A stretch of 64,000 nt of DNA. Source: Spinacia oleracea. Taxonomy: Eukaryota > Streptophyta > Magnoliopsida > Caryophyllales > Amaranthaceae. The position numbers and the translations under genes are program-made. This document shows, piece by piece, positions 1 through 11,975 of the stretch. The notes beneath the pieces were generated by a model. The model was not told the DNA's origin. It saw only the letters and a program-made list of their open reading frames with translations, and did no database searches. Location: the NCBI RefSeq assembly GCF_020520425.1, contig NC_079492.1, forward strand, positions 67,881,671 through 67,945,670, written 5' to 3'. Position 1 is the stretch's first letter, and the number at the start of each line of letters is the position of its first letter.

Positions 1-1119
1 CAACCCAATATTAGACATTGAGTTCCCAACTCTCCTCTGATCTTCTGTCTGGATCAATTACAATTGCAAACAAGGCTTCTAACTCTAAGCCTCATTTTTC
101 TGGTCTCAAAGTCATCTTCATTATGTCAACCCATCTGTTCTGTCTAAACTAGCCATTTTTACAGGAATTCAGGTTACTAATCGAGTGCCAAATGTTCTGC
201 AACAGAGTTCCAAAGATAGATCTTCAAATATATGCTGGTCAAAAAAGCACACAGAGCCAAGAACCCACAAAATTGATCGGTCTACTGTCGACAACTAACT
301 CATCATGGAAATACGACCAAACTTTATAAACAATTTCAGTAGCTGAACTACTAAACAATGATAGTACTAAACCACGATTCATTAACGCAACACAGAAAAG
401 CAGGGAGAAATAACAGACTCACAATAACTCAACTCTTGCAATTGCTCAAAACCTAAAATTGGAAGATCAGGATCAGACTTTTTAATTTGGAAAACCTGTA
501 TCATTATTGCACCTGTACAGTATTTATAGAGCCTTGAATCAGAAGGGACTCATGGGAGGAGGATTTTTCATACCTCAGCGAGGATGCTGAGAATCTTTCT
601 ATACCTCTGCCTAAGAATATTGAAAACCTTTATATACCTATTGCCTCAAAAAATCTGAATCTTGAGAAAACTTTCTATACCTCTGCCTCGGAATGTTGAA
701 CATAGCTACTCACCTACTCTACCATAAAACCCTACCACCCTTTTTGGTCTTGAAGAAGAAATTTTGAATAAATATTAAAATTTCTGCCCAAACAAAATGA
801 TTTAAGTACCAATAGTAAGTTTTACAGCAAACCGAAGCAAAAGATACTTATTACAGTATTACTACTACAAGAGTTCAAGGTAACAAAGAAAATAGACCAA
901 ACATTCAGAAAAATATGAACTGTGTTCATGGAGCATCAAGCCTTAGACTATCAGAGTTCAGCAACTGAATATTACGCGTAGCATAAAACAGGGGACAAAA
1001 GCAACACAAAAAAGCCAGGTACCAAAGCGAACTGAATGCTTTGGCTCCTATGCCTCTGACTCAACTCTTACTCTAGACCTCTAGTCTCATATGAAGTAGT
1101 CATATGGGAATATTCATAT
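1..1119. other. 3' flank of the F-box gene, no gene seen
   Basis: No open frame of note and no repeat boundary is visible on either strand. It lies downstream of the minus-strand F-box gene and may hold its 3' UTR. A loosely repeated phrase around 'ctatacctctgcct' occurs two or three times between about 570 and 700, too degenerate to classify. Confidence 0.4.
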
Positions 1120-2331
1120 TCATTCACCAGACACGGTTGTCCCAAAAGGCGAAATGAGACTCTCAACATAACCCCACGCGTCTCCTATAAAATAGCGAAA
1201 GAACTTACTGTTCTTAGATCCTTGCCAAACAAAAGCACCTTCTTCATATTGTTCTAGAGCTGCTACCTGACTAGGATCATGTAGTACAATCTGAAATTTG
1301 TCTTCAGTTTCCATACTTAACAAACACTTTCCCGTCTCAAATGAATAAAACAATTCCGTGTCTTTCATATTGATAGAGAATGTTTTCTCCCAAGAATTCC
1401 AGTCATCGTGTTGTTTCAACATCCAAACATCATAAACACATAGAGAACATTTCTCATATTTAACACAACACAATGACAAATACCCTTTCGTCCCCAAAAC
1501 CTTAGCATAGTCATAACCCGTAAGCACAACCGTCAATGGAGTTTTCTTCAATTTCCCACTTACTAAATTCAACCCCACAATGTAGCTTTTCTCATTCTCG
1601 TGCCTTGGAACTGTGGGAGGCCAATACAAAGTATCATCAACTAACACCGAGAAATCTCCTCGATCTATTGGAAAATAATAATCCCCATTTAAACAAGATG
1701 TTTCTTTCCATTTCCCAATCCTCAAGGAATAAACATAAACATGCCACAATTCCTTATCACATATCATTACACATCCTATCCTGTAATCATCAAGGGAAGA
1801 TATGTAACCGAACCCAAGACCAATAACCTCATCAGGACGCTCATAACCCAAAGCAGGACGGTAAGTGTTGTGGCATTGGTTCGTAGCAGGGTTCCACAGA
1901 TAGAAGCGCAACTGATCGTTATACATGCACACAATGCCATTATAGGAATCCACCACATAAGTAGAATCGGGAGTTGAATAACAATTCCGCAGTTTAAAAA
2001 TCGGAAATTTATCCTCCAATTTAACAAATTCTTTGAAATTGTAGCATTCATCAAAGGATAAATAATAGCCATAAGATTTTCCAGATTTATATAGCTCCTG
2101 AAGTATGAGAGATCTAGTGTTCGAAGACGAGAATTCAAGGTGGAGTTTTGCGAATTTATGGCTGGAAATAGTGGAAAGCCAATATTTGGAAACAGATTTG
2201 AAGCGAATTAGGGATTTTACCGGGAGTCTTGGCAGAATTTGCTCTACAATGAGATGGTCAGGAAGATTCGGGAATTGAGTTTCTGATTTCGCTGATTTGT
2301 TCTTCATCATTTTTGTTGATTTGTTCTTCAT
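1120..2331 (-). CDS. F-box protein with C-terminal F-box-associated domain
   Basis: This 403-residue single-exon gene has no stop or frameshift. Residues about 21-65 form an F-box (LPDHLIVEQILPRLPVKSL, then RFKSVSKYW), the part that binds SKP1 in SCF ubiquitin ligases. The rest resembles the F-box-associated (FBA) region that recruits substrates, with the usual 'LWNPATNQ' near residue 146 and 'GFGYISSLDDYRIG' near 173. Length fits the family. The start is ambiguous: the first 24 bases are nearly repeated in tandem, so residues 1-8 and 9-16 are almost the same and Met-1 or Met-9 could initiate. The substrate cannot be told from the sequence; this family is very large and fast-evolving in plants. 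It is the only complete host gene in the window. Confidence 0.9.
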   Translation of the reverse strand: MKNKSTKMMKNKSAKSETQFPNLPDHLIVEQILPRLPVKSLIRFKSVSKYWLSTISSHKFAKLHLEFSSSNTRSLILQELYKSGKSYGYYLSFDECYNFKEFVKLEDKFPIFKLRNCYSTPDSTYVVDSYNGIVCMYNDQLRFYLWNPATNQCHNTYRPALGYERPDEVIGLGFGYISSLDDYRIGCVMICDKELWHVYVYSLRIGKWKETSCLNGDYYFPIDRGDFSVLVDDTLYWPPTVPRHENEKSYIVGLNLVSGKLKKTPLTVVLTGYDYAKVLGTKGYLSLCCVKYEKCSLCVYDVWMLKQHDDWNSWEKTFSINMKDTELFYSFETGKCLLSMETEDKFQIVLHDPSQVAALEQYEEGAFVWQGSKNSKFFRYFIGDAWGYVESLISPFGTTVSGE

Positions 2332-2558
2332 CTTGCAAAATTAATTAGAACCTGGAATTGAAAAATTGAAAAGAGGAATAGGTCAGACGTGTCAAGTCGG
2401 AGTTAAATTGGTAGTTCTGTTGAAAATGGTGATGAGATTGCGATGCGAATACCTGAAGAGCAATTGCGATAAAAAAGCTAAGCTATGCAAGGAGGCATGA
2501 ATGCTTTAGAGCGGAGGAGATGACCATCTTTTCAAATGTATTTCAAAATGTGGTTTAT

Positions 2559-2597
2559 AATTCTAATTCTAATTCAAATTCAAATTCAAATTCTAAT
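2559..2597. repeat. Hexanucleotide microsatellite AATTC(T/A)
   Basis: About six to seven tandem copies of a 6-base unit, alternating AATTCT and AATTCA, lie just upstream of the F-box gene. Confidence 0.85.
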
Positions 2598-2615
2598 ACC
2601 ATATCGTTTATACAC

Positions 2616-2634
2616 AAAAAAAAAAAAAAAAAAA
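2616..2634. repeat. Poly-A run of 19 bases
   Basis: An uninterrupted A-run in AT-rich sequence. It may be an old retroposed 3' end, but no target duplication was seen around it. Confidence 0.8.
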
Positions 2635-3365
2635 TACTTCATTCGTTCTGGAAATATGGCAATATTTGTTTTTTACACTATTTACACTATAACTTTGGTC
2701 ATTTTTTTGTGATTCGTACGCAAGATAATTTTAGTGTCAAATTAGATTCGTATGGATATATATTTTCTAAATATTATTTTTTAAATTTTTTTTATTTGCA
2801 CACGATTTGAGATATTAAGAGTCAAAGTAATGGTTAGAGGAGTAAAAGTCAACCATGGTTCGATATTTGCGGAACGGATAAAGTATATTAAATGAACATA
2901 TGGTTACATCCAAAGAACATATAATAAAATATTCCACGTTGTACGCATACATTGAAATCATTCTCCATGTACATCAGGTATTAAATGAATGTTTATCAGG
3001 GTGCACAATGAGCATTGTGCACCTGGGTGTATGATCCAAATTGCGGTTTTGGACAATCAAAAAGAAATGTTGTTGCGCGTTAGTTGTTATTTCCATTTTC
3101 TTTTTCTGTAGGTTGGTTTGCTTCTGTGTCACTAAGTTGAATCTAAAACTATGAGGCTATTTGGAGCAAAAAAACATGAAACCCCCTGACTAACCCCTCT
3201 CCCCCTCCTTTGCAACCTCGTTCAACCATTCATGGCAATTAACCGCACTCTTGATCTTCAACACACTTGTCGTCCAGTCAATTTGTCGTTACAACATCGA
3301 CACCACCAACTGCTGTGGAAACCAATCCCACTACACCCACATAACCAAACCAGAAACCACAACCT

Positions 3366-4402
3366 ATGAACCTGGACCTCACAACAAAAACAGCAACAAC
3401 AACTACAAAATTCTCTTTTAAAGATATCCTTACATCCCAATTACCCAGCCTTCCTACTACTCCATTAACCATTAACCAATTACCCCGGGGATTTGATGTG
3501 TCTACTGATGTAATTGTTCCCATCTCATCGGAAGTTTTACAAGCAATACAAAACCCATGGAAGTCTGCAATTATAGTCAAAGTGGTCGGCACCTCCTTCT
3601 CGGTCGAATTCTTGTCTGGGCAGTTGAGAAGTTGTTGAAGCTTAGAGTGCCGCCGACTTTAATCGGGTTAGGAAAAGTATTTTACTCAATCAAATTACTA
3701 ACAGTGGAGGGAGCACAAAGGCTTATGGATGACGGGCCATGGTTTTTCAATGGCTTCTTTCTTTCGGTTAGAAGATGGGAGTCAGAGTTTCGCCCATCTA
3801 CTGCAATAGTGCAGAAGGTCCCAAAGTGGTTTGATTTGCAGGAATTACCGATTGAATTTCACATATTAGATGTTCTTAAGTCTATCAGTAATGCGATCGG
3901 AAAGTCTGCAAAGGCGGACTTCAAAGGGGCAGAATTGAACAGAGCATCGTATGCATGCATCTGCTGCCAAGTAGATGACCAAAAAACACCACCTTCGTCG
4001 GTTTGGATTGGGGGATGTAAGCAGACCCTAATTGACGTTGCTTTCTACACCACCTGTTCCATCTGCAACCTTCAAACTACCCCAAGTCACACCTGTCAAC
4101 CACCCACAAAGAACCAAATTCACCACAATCAACCAAATTAAGTCAAACATTTTTAAAACGCCGGCCAAGGATACGGAGATGGAGAAGTCGCCGGAAAGTG
4201 AAGGGTGGTCAGTTGTCACCAAGAAAAGGAAGAAGGCGGAGCCCAAACACAAAAATGTAAAATTTCTAACAAAAACAAACTGGCGGGAAATTTCCAGAAA
4301 TGGAAAAGAAACAAAAAGAGTCAAACCACACAAGATCAAGAGCACCCACGTATAAAAAATAACCATCAAAATTTGGACCCCTAAACCAAAAATCCCCTGG
4401 AT
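3366..4402 (+). pseudogene. LINE ORF1 relic (DUF4283 gag-like), 5' half
   Basis: Two overlapping frames, 3366-3638 and 3557-4141, together read like the ORF1 protein of plant L1-type LINEs. The first gives the 'LQAIQNPWKSAIIVKVVG' stretch and the second 'RLMDDGPWFFNGFFLSVRRW' and 'PKWFDLQELPIEFH', the usual start and core of the DUF4283 domain. A frameshift near 3600-3650 breaks them. A cysteine-rich stretch near 4050-4110 may be a decayed zinc knuckle. The frame then runs into the solo LTR at 4408, and ORF1-like sequence resumes at 5399. The exact 5' end of the LINE is not clear; it probably starts some 100-200 bases before 3366. Confidence 0.7.
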
Positions 4403-4407
4403 AAGCC

Positions 4408-5393
4408 TGTAGGGGAATACAGTTAAACATAATAACATGTGCGGAACAATCCCCAAAGCCAGGAAACATGTATAAAGCACAGATTAAGCAAACTTACATT
4501 CGAAGCGTGTTTTCCACAATAATCTGTCAACGAACACGAACAAAAAACTCCACTTGTCGTTCCTCTACTTGGTTCACCGACACGATCAGATCCGTCTTGA
4601 TTATCGTAGCTTAGACAATTGATCAAGATACTTTGCCTTTTGGGATGAACACACTATGGAGGCACAGAGAGAATTAGGGTTCTCTGTTTTCACCTAGGGT
4701 TGTGTGTAATATGAATTGTGATTGTGCTAAGTTGGAAATTAGGTTGTAAGGTTATTTACATAACCTTACTAACCGACCAAGCCAAGAGGCAAGGCCGGCT
4801 AGCAAGCTTGCACGCCAAGTCACACGGACACGCACAGCGAAGGGCCGTGGGCCGCGCTGCTGCTTGTGTCGTGGTCTCGGCCCACTCGCATGCGTACAAC
4901 CCTCGCCTCTTGGGCCTCGCTGCTGCCGCCCTTTGCTTGCTCGCCTATGCGCGCGCCCATGGGCCTCGAGTGCTTCGTGCACTCGGCTCGTGGGCCGCTC
5001 CTCGTATTCGCGATTGAATATATTTCCGATATATTTATTTATCGTTTCGTATACGATGAATCACCGTCGTACGATACGATTTATTCGCGATACGATATAC
5101 GATTCCGATGCAAGGTCGTATCGTATAATACGTTTCCAACTTAAATCCCGAAAAGCTATTAAATGAATTTCCGATTCATTTAATCCGGTGATATGTTACG
5201 TGTCATTGGTGTGACCTTGTAGGTTCAGTCAAGAGTAAGTTGTGAGTTCAATATCCATTAGAACTCACTGATCGGAAGCATTGCTCCAGCTAGCTGTTCC
5301 GATCACTTGATCTCACTGAATTAATTGTTTGCAATTAATCTGAACCTTGGTATTAGACTTAATACACCTTGGGTGAAGGACATATTTCCTTCA
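4408..5393 (-). mobile_element. Solo Copia-type LTR, 986 bp, TSD AAGCC
   Basis: Read on the minus strand it begins TGAAGGAAATATG and ends CA. A perfect 5-bp duplication, AAGCC, flanks it at 4403-4407 and 5394-5398. Its first 200 bases resemble those of the Copia LTRs at 10525 and 19516, including the stretch around 'gggttcagtcaagagtaag' read on the plus strand, but the middle differs, so it is a related family. The central part (about 4780-5000) is GC-rich. No internal retrotransposon sequence is present, so this is the product of recombination between two LTRs. Confidence 0.85.
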
Positions 5394-5398
5394 AAGCC

Positions 5399-6524
5399 AA
5401 ATCCGACCTATAGCCCAAATCAAAGAAATAACTTTACCTTTTCATCCTCCTAAGATAATTCAATAAACCCTAACCCTTTCTAATCAGACCACCCACCAAA
5501 GCCAAAAACGATCCCAATCCCTCAATTATCTTCCTTCATCCCCCTATCCCAAACCACGAATGGCCGACAACAAGAAAGAGTCGTTGTGGGATCCAAGCAA
5601 ATACAATCTCCTTCCTCCATCTCACCAGATCTACAAATCAAGGTTTTTGCCGATGCCGATAAGCCCACCCAACCCCATTCACATTTACTTTTCCAGGGAA
5701 GAAGAAATAATATATTGGACCTTAGCACCGATATGCACCCAGCCGAAGTTTTTACCAAACAAAGTACACTACTACACCCTACCAAAGAGCCCCAATCTAC
5801 CACCAAAGAGAATCAGTGCGGTGGTGATCCGACGGATACTTTGAGAACCCCACATAATACCCTCCCACTTGACCAACATTCAGATGACGTGGTCGCCGTC
5901 GACAAACCCACCAACTGACCTAAAACTCCTCAACTTGGTTCCGGCCCACCTATCGGATCTGGAGGAAATGAGCGGTGTAGCTCCGGTATTTCTCAACTGG
6001 GATATCCGGAAAAAATTGACGGCAATACCCGATAATTAGATCATCCCAACGGAGTGCGTGTATTATTGCGACCCATTCCCCATTCTACCCCCATTGAGGG
6101 AAATTTGTATGTTGACATTTCCATTCCTATCCCTCACTCTAGAGGGGTGGTCAAATCAATTGAATCTCATTCGCACCGCCTTCGTGTACCAACAGGTGGG
6201 GATTGCGGCCTAGCCAGAATCAAAGAAGGGGTGGTCCAGCAGGCTGACCCGAATTCAGATCTCGTGCGAGGATCACCGTCTCCACAACACGAACACTAGA
6301 AAGATGATCGGTATTAGGGAAGTGTTCCATTGGGATGCACAGGAGAAACTCCTATCAACCTCCCCGTCCTTAAATTTATGACGACGCTAGCATGGAATCT
6401 GAAAAATCTTATTCATTGCCACAAGCAGGAAATAATAGTTGTTACTGAACTTTGTACTGGTCGGGTTAACACGGAAAAAATGCTGAGGAGTATACTGATC
6501 AAGGGAAAACTAGGTCGTTACTAG
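5399..6524 (+). pseudogene. LINE relic: ORF1 C-terminal part and start of endonuclease
   Basis: This continues the LINE beyond the solo LTR. Open stretches at 5586-5918 and 6054-6299 are proline- and serine-rich, as ORF1 tails usually are, and are broken by stops. At 6330-6524 a short frame contains 'MTTLAWN' and then a stretch resembling 'NLKNLIHCHKQEIIVVTE'. That matches the first beta strand and helix of the LINE apurinic-type endonuclease, with the usual 'NCRG' loop missing. The rest of ORF2, including reverse transcriptase, is absent, so the element is deleted or truncated near 6520. Confidence 0.6.
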
Positions 6525-7320
6525 CTTTCCTAAATCAAACAAATTACCTAAACTAACTACTAAACACAAGTAAATTGGTAAGCAAGGGTCGGAATCCACA
6601 AGGACTAAGGTGCGCTAATTTATGTTAATCGAACAACAAGCTAGGTTGAAACGAGGTTTTGGAAAATCACTAATCGAATAAAACTAATTAAATTAAACTA
6701 AGAAATCAAAAGTAAACGAGATTAGGGAATGGGTTAAACAACAACAAATCATGGATTGAACCTAAGAGAATTGAAAACGGGAAAGATTCACAAGCACTAC
6801 ATGCATATGCGTTGAATTCACAAATAGCTCCAACCATCTCCCGATGCGCGAACAATTTCCCTAAGCATCAAGGATGAACTCATGTTCTACCCTATCATAC
6901 CTGGGGTAAATCAAAGTCCTAATTCAACTACATAATCAAGTTTAGGTCTTTAATCTCTTTCCAACCCAACTAGACTACTCCAAGCAATCATGGAACACTT
7001 AATTGATCAAGTTAAATGCAACATGTATTGGAAATGCCTAAACATGTAATAATTTAATCATGAAAATCCCTAATTTCCAATCACAAACACCAAAAACCAA
7101 TCAATGTTGAGTTTTCACCAAAACTCTAACCAATAAACTACTCCATAATCACAAAAACACAAAATTTATAGAAATTAACAACTAAAAACATGCTTCTAAA
7201 CAATAATAACAACTAATATAAACATGAATCGTTAAACTAAGCAAAAATAATTAAACTAATTAAAAAAATAAATAAATAAAGCAAAAATGAAAAAATAAAT
7301 GAAGAGAGAGATAGAAATGC
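6525..7320. other. AT-rich repeat-like spacer, no gene
   Basis: No coding potential was seen. The composition resembles noncoding ends of plant retroelements, but I could not find paired ends or a target duplication. Confidence 0.35.
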
Positions 7321-7800
7321 TTACTACAAGAAACATGCCTTTTAGCGACAGATTTTTGCGACCGAAGGAAAATCAGTAGCTAAATTACTACTGCTCAAGT
7401 GTTAGTCACCAATTAATTATTGATATGTTTTCAGTCACTATTTACCAACCAACTCATTTTCAGTTACAAAAATCGGTTACAAATTAACAACTAGTTGAAG
7501 GTTAGTCACTAATTATCTTCTGAAAAATATTTGGTCTCTATTTTACTACCAATAAATTCCCGTCACAAAATTTCGGTCGCCAAATAGCTATATACATTAC
7601 AAAGCAATTGTTGGTCACTATTTTATTACAGAAATGTTTCAATCGCTATTTAACTACAGCCACCATTTCAGTCGCAAAGAGTTGGTCGGAAAATAATTAC
7701 TGATTAATTTTCCGTCACTAATTATATACGGATAAACTTTGGTGACACATTCTAGTCGCAATTTTGTGACCGGTTAAATTTTTAGTCTCGTACGGAGTAT
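7321..7800. repeat. Possible one end of a CACTA-like element with subterminal repeats
   Basis: The stretch opens with 'cttactacaagaaa', one base off a plausible CACTA terminus, followed by at least eight dispersed copies of a short motif like 'cagtcactatt' or 'ggtcgcaaatt'. Such repeats are typical just inside CACTA ends. No matching opposite end or 3-bp duplication was found, so this is either a fragment or a different repeat. Confidence 0.35.
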
Positions 7801-8305
7801 ATCTGCAAAAAGAACCTGAACGCCCTAATCTATTATGAATAGAGTATCGCCTGCAAAATTATGGTTGCAAATTTGCTACTGTTTTTTTTTTTTTTTTTTG
7901 TGTGTGTGGGGAGTAACTTCTTAATAGATTTTATCTACTTATTGGAAATAAAATTATTTGCACAAAATTTTAATTCATAATATTTCTTCTATTTTTAAGA
8001 TTTGGTTGGGTTACATAGTATTCTACTAGTATGTATATTTCATCCATTTATTTTTTAACATCTACGGTAAAATTCAAATTTAAGGAAGGTATATATAAAT
8101 TTAAATTTGTTTAAAAATGATCTTCCTTCTTTTTCTTTATTGTACATATCAAAACTCTATCTTTTATTATTCCTTACCCACGCCAGTTCACTTAAACTAT
8201 TCCCTCTGTATAAGAATACTATTTACCCTTTCCTTTTTCATATGCTCCGTTATGGTCTATGTTTTTCCATTTTAGTAATGACCTCACCAATAATTAATAT
8301 ATATA

Positions 8306-8381
<76 letters not shown>

Positions 8382-9401
8382 TTTATTAATAAAAATCTAG
8401 TTTGGTTCATACACCATGCATCTGCATTCAATTAAAAAATACACCCCGCTATCTTCTACTCCCTATTTCCACAAATTTTTTTCCGTTTTCCTTTGTTGTT
8501 TAATTTTTTTCTTCCCATTTGAAATATATTCAACTTTATTATTCTAATCTATATTGATTCTCTATTTGTTGCATGAGTAAGTAAGAAGATAATACAGGGT
8601 TCAATTTTCTTGGCCGCTTAGGTCGAAAATAGTCCAATTTTCCAAAAAAAAAATTAGACCAAATTTGTCCCTTCTTCTTGTTTTCTTTTGTTTTCTCTTC
8701 AGATTTTGCCTTTTTCGTTTATTTATCGTGGTTTGTTCTCAATTTTCAGTGTTGTTCCCATATTATTCTTGGTTTTAGTTTTTAGCTAGAAAATCTAGGT
8801 TCTTGATTCTCATACATCGATGAGAATTTAATTTTTAGAGTATCAATAATTGAGAAGGTGATCTCGATTGTTTGGCTTCAGGGTTTGTCATTAACCATTA
8901 GAACAATTCGTGCACAAATTGGAAAGGGATCTATTTGGAAAGATGCGGAGACATCAAAAATCACTACTCGAGTCAAAATATAAGCGGTGGAGTACGAGTT
9001 GTGCTTTAAGAGGTGGAATAGTAATTGTTTTGATTGTAGTTGCTATGTGTTTTATCTAAATCCGTGGTATACATGTCTATTTTATCTATATAGATGTGTT
9101 GTGGGTGATTATTAATGATATTGTTTATCACTGTAAAAAACAAAGTGTATCACATACTCATAGAACTCCCATAATAGTTGAAAATTTTAAAAAATTAGGG
9201 TGTGTGTTATTCACCCGATTTTCATTTATGTTCATGGAACTTATCTTCTCTAAATGTAACTAAACTTATTACAACTTATGAAACCGTATTTTAGTTATAA
9301 ATTGTAATTGACTAACACTCATTTTTCCTGAACTTAACTGAACTTATCTAATTTTTTTTTTCTTGAAATAAGTGGAATAAGGTGAACAGAACATACCCTT
9401 A
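7801..9401. other. AT-rich intergenic DNA, no gene
   Basis: Contains a poly-T run near 7882-7899 and the (AT)n tract listed separately. The last 180 bases, with 'aacttatt' and 'aataagtgg' phrases, look like a decayed small transposon, but no end pair could be drawn. Confidence 0.4.
8309..8378. repeat. (AT)n microsatellite, about 70 bp
   Basis: A pure alternating AT tract of about 35 units. It creates a spurious open frame on the plus strand (8107-8400). Confidence 0.95.
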
Positions 9402-10149
9402 GGGGTCGCCTGGATTGGGGGTAAAGGAGGAGAATGAATAAGGGAGTAAAAGTTACAAGCCATTTTTAGAAGCTTGGATTGAGGGAGATTGATCCTGGAG
9501 TAATGTTTTCCCCTCAAATAAGGGGTAAAACATTACTCTAGCCCCCCCTAGGGTAATTATCTCTCCCATAACAATTACTCATCTCTCTGAACATCATCAC
9601 CTAAAATACCTGGTTTGTACTTTTACAGCCATTATCACCACCGGTATGGCGTCGTGGCGTTGCCGGAAAACCTCTTCTTCACTGGGCGTTTCATTTCTTG
9701 GATCTCATTTACTCAAATTTCGTAACCTCGATTCACCATTGCCATTCAATTCTCTCTGACCACTAATTTGTCTGATTATTTTTTTTTCCCTCCTTCACTC
9801 AATATTTATTTTGAAGATCTATAAAATTGGGTGAAGAAATTGGCATAAGGGCTGGCTTCTTTGATCTTGGCCTTCAATTTCGTTCATGTTGATAACATCA
9901 ACCAACCTTTCACCGATGGCGTGGTAGCGGCTAGACACCACCGCCGCCATGAATGGTGGTGCTACATAGCAATGGCTTTAAATAGAAAAAATGAGATAGA
10001 GATGAGATTTTGAAGTTCTTTCAGAAGTAATTTTTACTCTTGTTCCAAACCTTAAAAAGTAAAAAGTATGCCCCTTGATAATTTCACCTGTAATACTTCC
10101 CCCCTTATATTTTCCCCCATTAATAAGTAAACCCAATACAGGCGACCCC
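9402..10149. mobile_element. Tourist/Harbinger-like MITE, 748 bp, TSD TTA
   Basis: Terminal inverted repeats start GGGGTCGCCTGGATTGGG at the left and match the right end, ...CAGGCGACCCC, with few mismatches. A TTA target duplication flanks it at 9399-9401 and 10150-10152, the PIF/Harbinger signature. No transposase is encoded. Its right end directly abuts the hAT element: the hAT target duplication (10146-10153) covers the last four bases of this MITE, its TTA and one more base. Confidence 0.8.
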
Positions 10150-10153
10150 TTAG

Positions 10154-10330
10154 TAGACCTGTCAAAAATTGACCCGATCCGAAAACCAACCCGAACACGA
10201 CCCGAAAATAGTGGGTCCTGAACAAGATTTCTCAACCCGTAACCCGTTTTTATCCGAACCCGAACAACCCGTAAATTTCGGGTCCAAAACGGGTCGGGTT
10301 CGGTATGACCCGTCGGGTTTAGTGATAAAG
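10154..10330. repeat. hAT 5' terminal and subterminal CCCGA repeats
   Basis: After the 13-base terminal repeat the sequence is filled with variants of ACCCGA and CGGGTC in both orientations, at least ten in 170 bases. In hAT elements such clustered subterminal motifs bind transposase; here that role is inferred. Confidence 0.75.
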
Positions 10331-10524
10331 TGAAAATTTTATTTTTTATTTTTTTAAAAAAAAACCTAAACCTAAACACTAACAGTCCCTTTCTCGCTTA
10401 CTCTCAAACAGCCGTTATCTGCTCTCAAACACTCATCTCTCATTCTCTCTCATACTCTCAGACTCTCGGTTTACCGCCGACATGGGTCGACGGTCAAGCT
10501 CTCGTCCTCCCTTGCATAAGAGAG

Positions 10525-11960
10525 TGAAGGAAATAATGCCCTTGGTCCAAGTATGCATTCTATGTTAAGTCTAATAAGTGCGGTTCAGTATTAATTAACA
10601 AGTTAATAATTCAGTGAGATCAAGTGAGCTGAATGCCTAGCTAGAGGCCGCTTCAGTTCAAGTGGAATTAATGATATTAATCCACAGCTTACTCTTGACT
10701 GAACCCGTAGGGTCACACAAATAGTACGTAAAGGGATCAAGTATTTAATGGCATTAAATACTCCATCTATGGATATTCGGAATCGACGGATCTTGGTTTC
10801 AGTGGGAGCTGAGATCGTCACAGGCAAGAAATGAATATTCCGGAAACGATGATATTGCCGGAAACGGAAATATGGATCGTATCGGAAATATAAATATTAT
10901 CCAAGTCGTAGATGTTGCCGGAAACGGAAACATGGTACGTATCGGAAAATATTATCGGAAATGGAAATATTGCCGGAATCGGAAATATTGCCGGAAACGG
11001 AAATATTGTCAGAATCGGAAATATTATCGGAATCGGAAAATAATTCCGGAAACGGAAATATTAAATATTTGTTCGAAACGGAAATTAATTCCGGAATCGG
11101 AAATATTAAATATTGTTCGTATCGGAAATGAATTCCGGAACCGGGAATTTAATCGGAAGCGTATCGTACGAATAAGCATCGGACGAGGCCTGCCGGACGA
11201 GGGCCCAGCACGAAGCCAGGCCATCGCCCAGCAAGCCAAGCGTGCCACACGAACAGCCATGGCCACGCCAGGCCCAGCGCAAGGCCAGGCCCAGCAGGCC
11301 ATGGTAGCGCGCGCAGCGCGTGCAGCAATGGGCTGCGAGCATTGCTGCAGCTCGCGTGGGCTTGTAGCTCGCGTGGGCCGAGCGGCCGTGTGGGCTGTGC
11401 GCGGGCATGGCCTACACGCTTGCGGGTCATGCTCGTGTAGAGTTTGTGTTCACATACGAAACCTAAAGAGTATAGGATTTGTTTAATGATTAAAATTCCT
11501 AATCCTAAAAGATAAATTAATTAAATAAGAATTCTACTAGGATTCTAATTTAATTAATTCGTATCCTAGTAGGATTCGATTACTTATTCCATGGTCTATA
11601 AATATGAGTTAAGGGCTCATAATTTATATCGAGTATTCAAGTATTCAAAGTGATTTTTGAGAGCAAAAATTCAGTCATATAATTGCCTACAATAGCCGAA
11701 AATTCTAAGTACCTTAAGCCGAAAATCCTAGTTGGTCAAGCTTAAGGCGGATCCGGACGTGCTGTGGACTATCTACGGAGGGACGACAATTGGAGTCCTA
11801 AAGAATTGTTCTTGTTCGGTTCGGGCGCAGCTAGGGAGGGCACGCAACAAAGCGTATGCATCTAAACTATGCTAAATGATTATGTGTAAATAATATGCTT
11901 TCCTGGCTTTATGGTTTTTCCGCATGATTTATGTTTTGTCATATGAATCATAACCTAACA
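10525..11960 (+). repeat. Left LTR of the nested Copia element
   Basis: 1,436 bp, TG...CA. It contains a run of about 18-bp periodic CGGAAATATT units at about 10835-11160, a GC-rich block at about 11180-11430, and 'tctataaatatgag' at about 11597, a plausible TATA box. Solo-LTR relatives are found at 4408 and 56861. Confidence 0.92.
10833..11160. repeat. CGGAAATATT short-period array inside the LTR
   Basis: More than a dozen degenerate copies of 'cggaaatattgc', spaced about 18 bp, alternate between 'ggaaac' and 'ggaatc' forms. The same array is at about 19824-20150 and, inverted, at about 61605-61930. At 10833-10845 it contains GAATATTCCGGAA, which has the GAAnnTTCnnGAA layout of a heat-shock element. 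Confidence 0.8.
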
Positions 11961-11975
11961 GTGGTATCACGAGCC
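11961..11975 (+). promoter_or_regulatory. Copia primer binding site (initiator tRNA-Met type)
   Basis: Directly after the LTR the sequence reads 'gtggtatcacgagcc'. The usual Copia site complementary to the 3' end of initiator tRNA-Met is 'tggtatcagagcc', so this copy appears to have one inserted C. Confidence 0.75.

Larger units (their letters stand above)
2332..3189. other. 5' flank of the F-box gene, AT-rich spacer
   Basis: This upstream region should hold the minus-strand F-box promoter, but no convincing TATA box or other element could be assigned. It contains the hexamer repeat and poly-A run listed separately, and no gene. Confidence 0.4.

Noticed and set aside
8107..8400. 97-codon frame on the plus strand
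   Set aside because: It consists largely of Tyr-Ile repeats from the (AT)n microsatellite.
7321..9401. A complete CACTA element on the left side
   Set aside because: Only one CACTA-like terminus and subterminal motifs are visible; no opposite end or 3-bp duplication was found.
11024..11430. Several open frames of about 100 codons on both strands in the Copia LTR
   Set aside because: They arise from GC-rich repeats, overlap each other in several frames, and recur identically at 20015-20474 in the other LTR.
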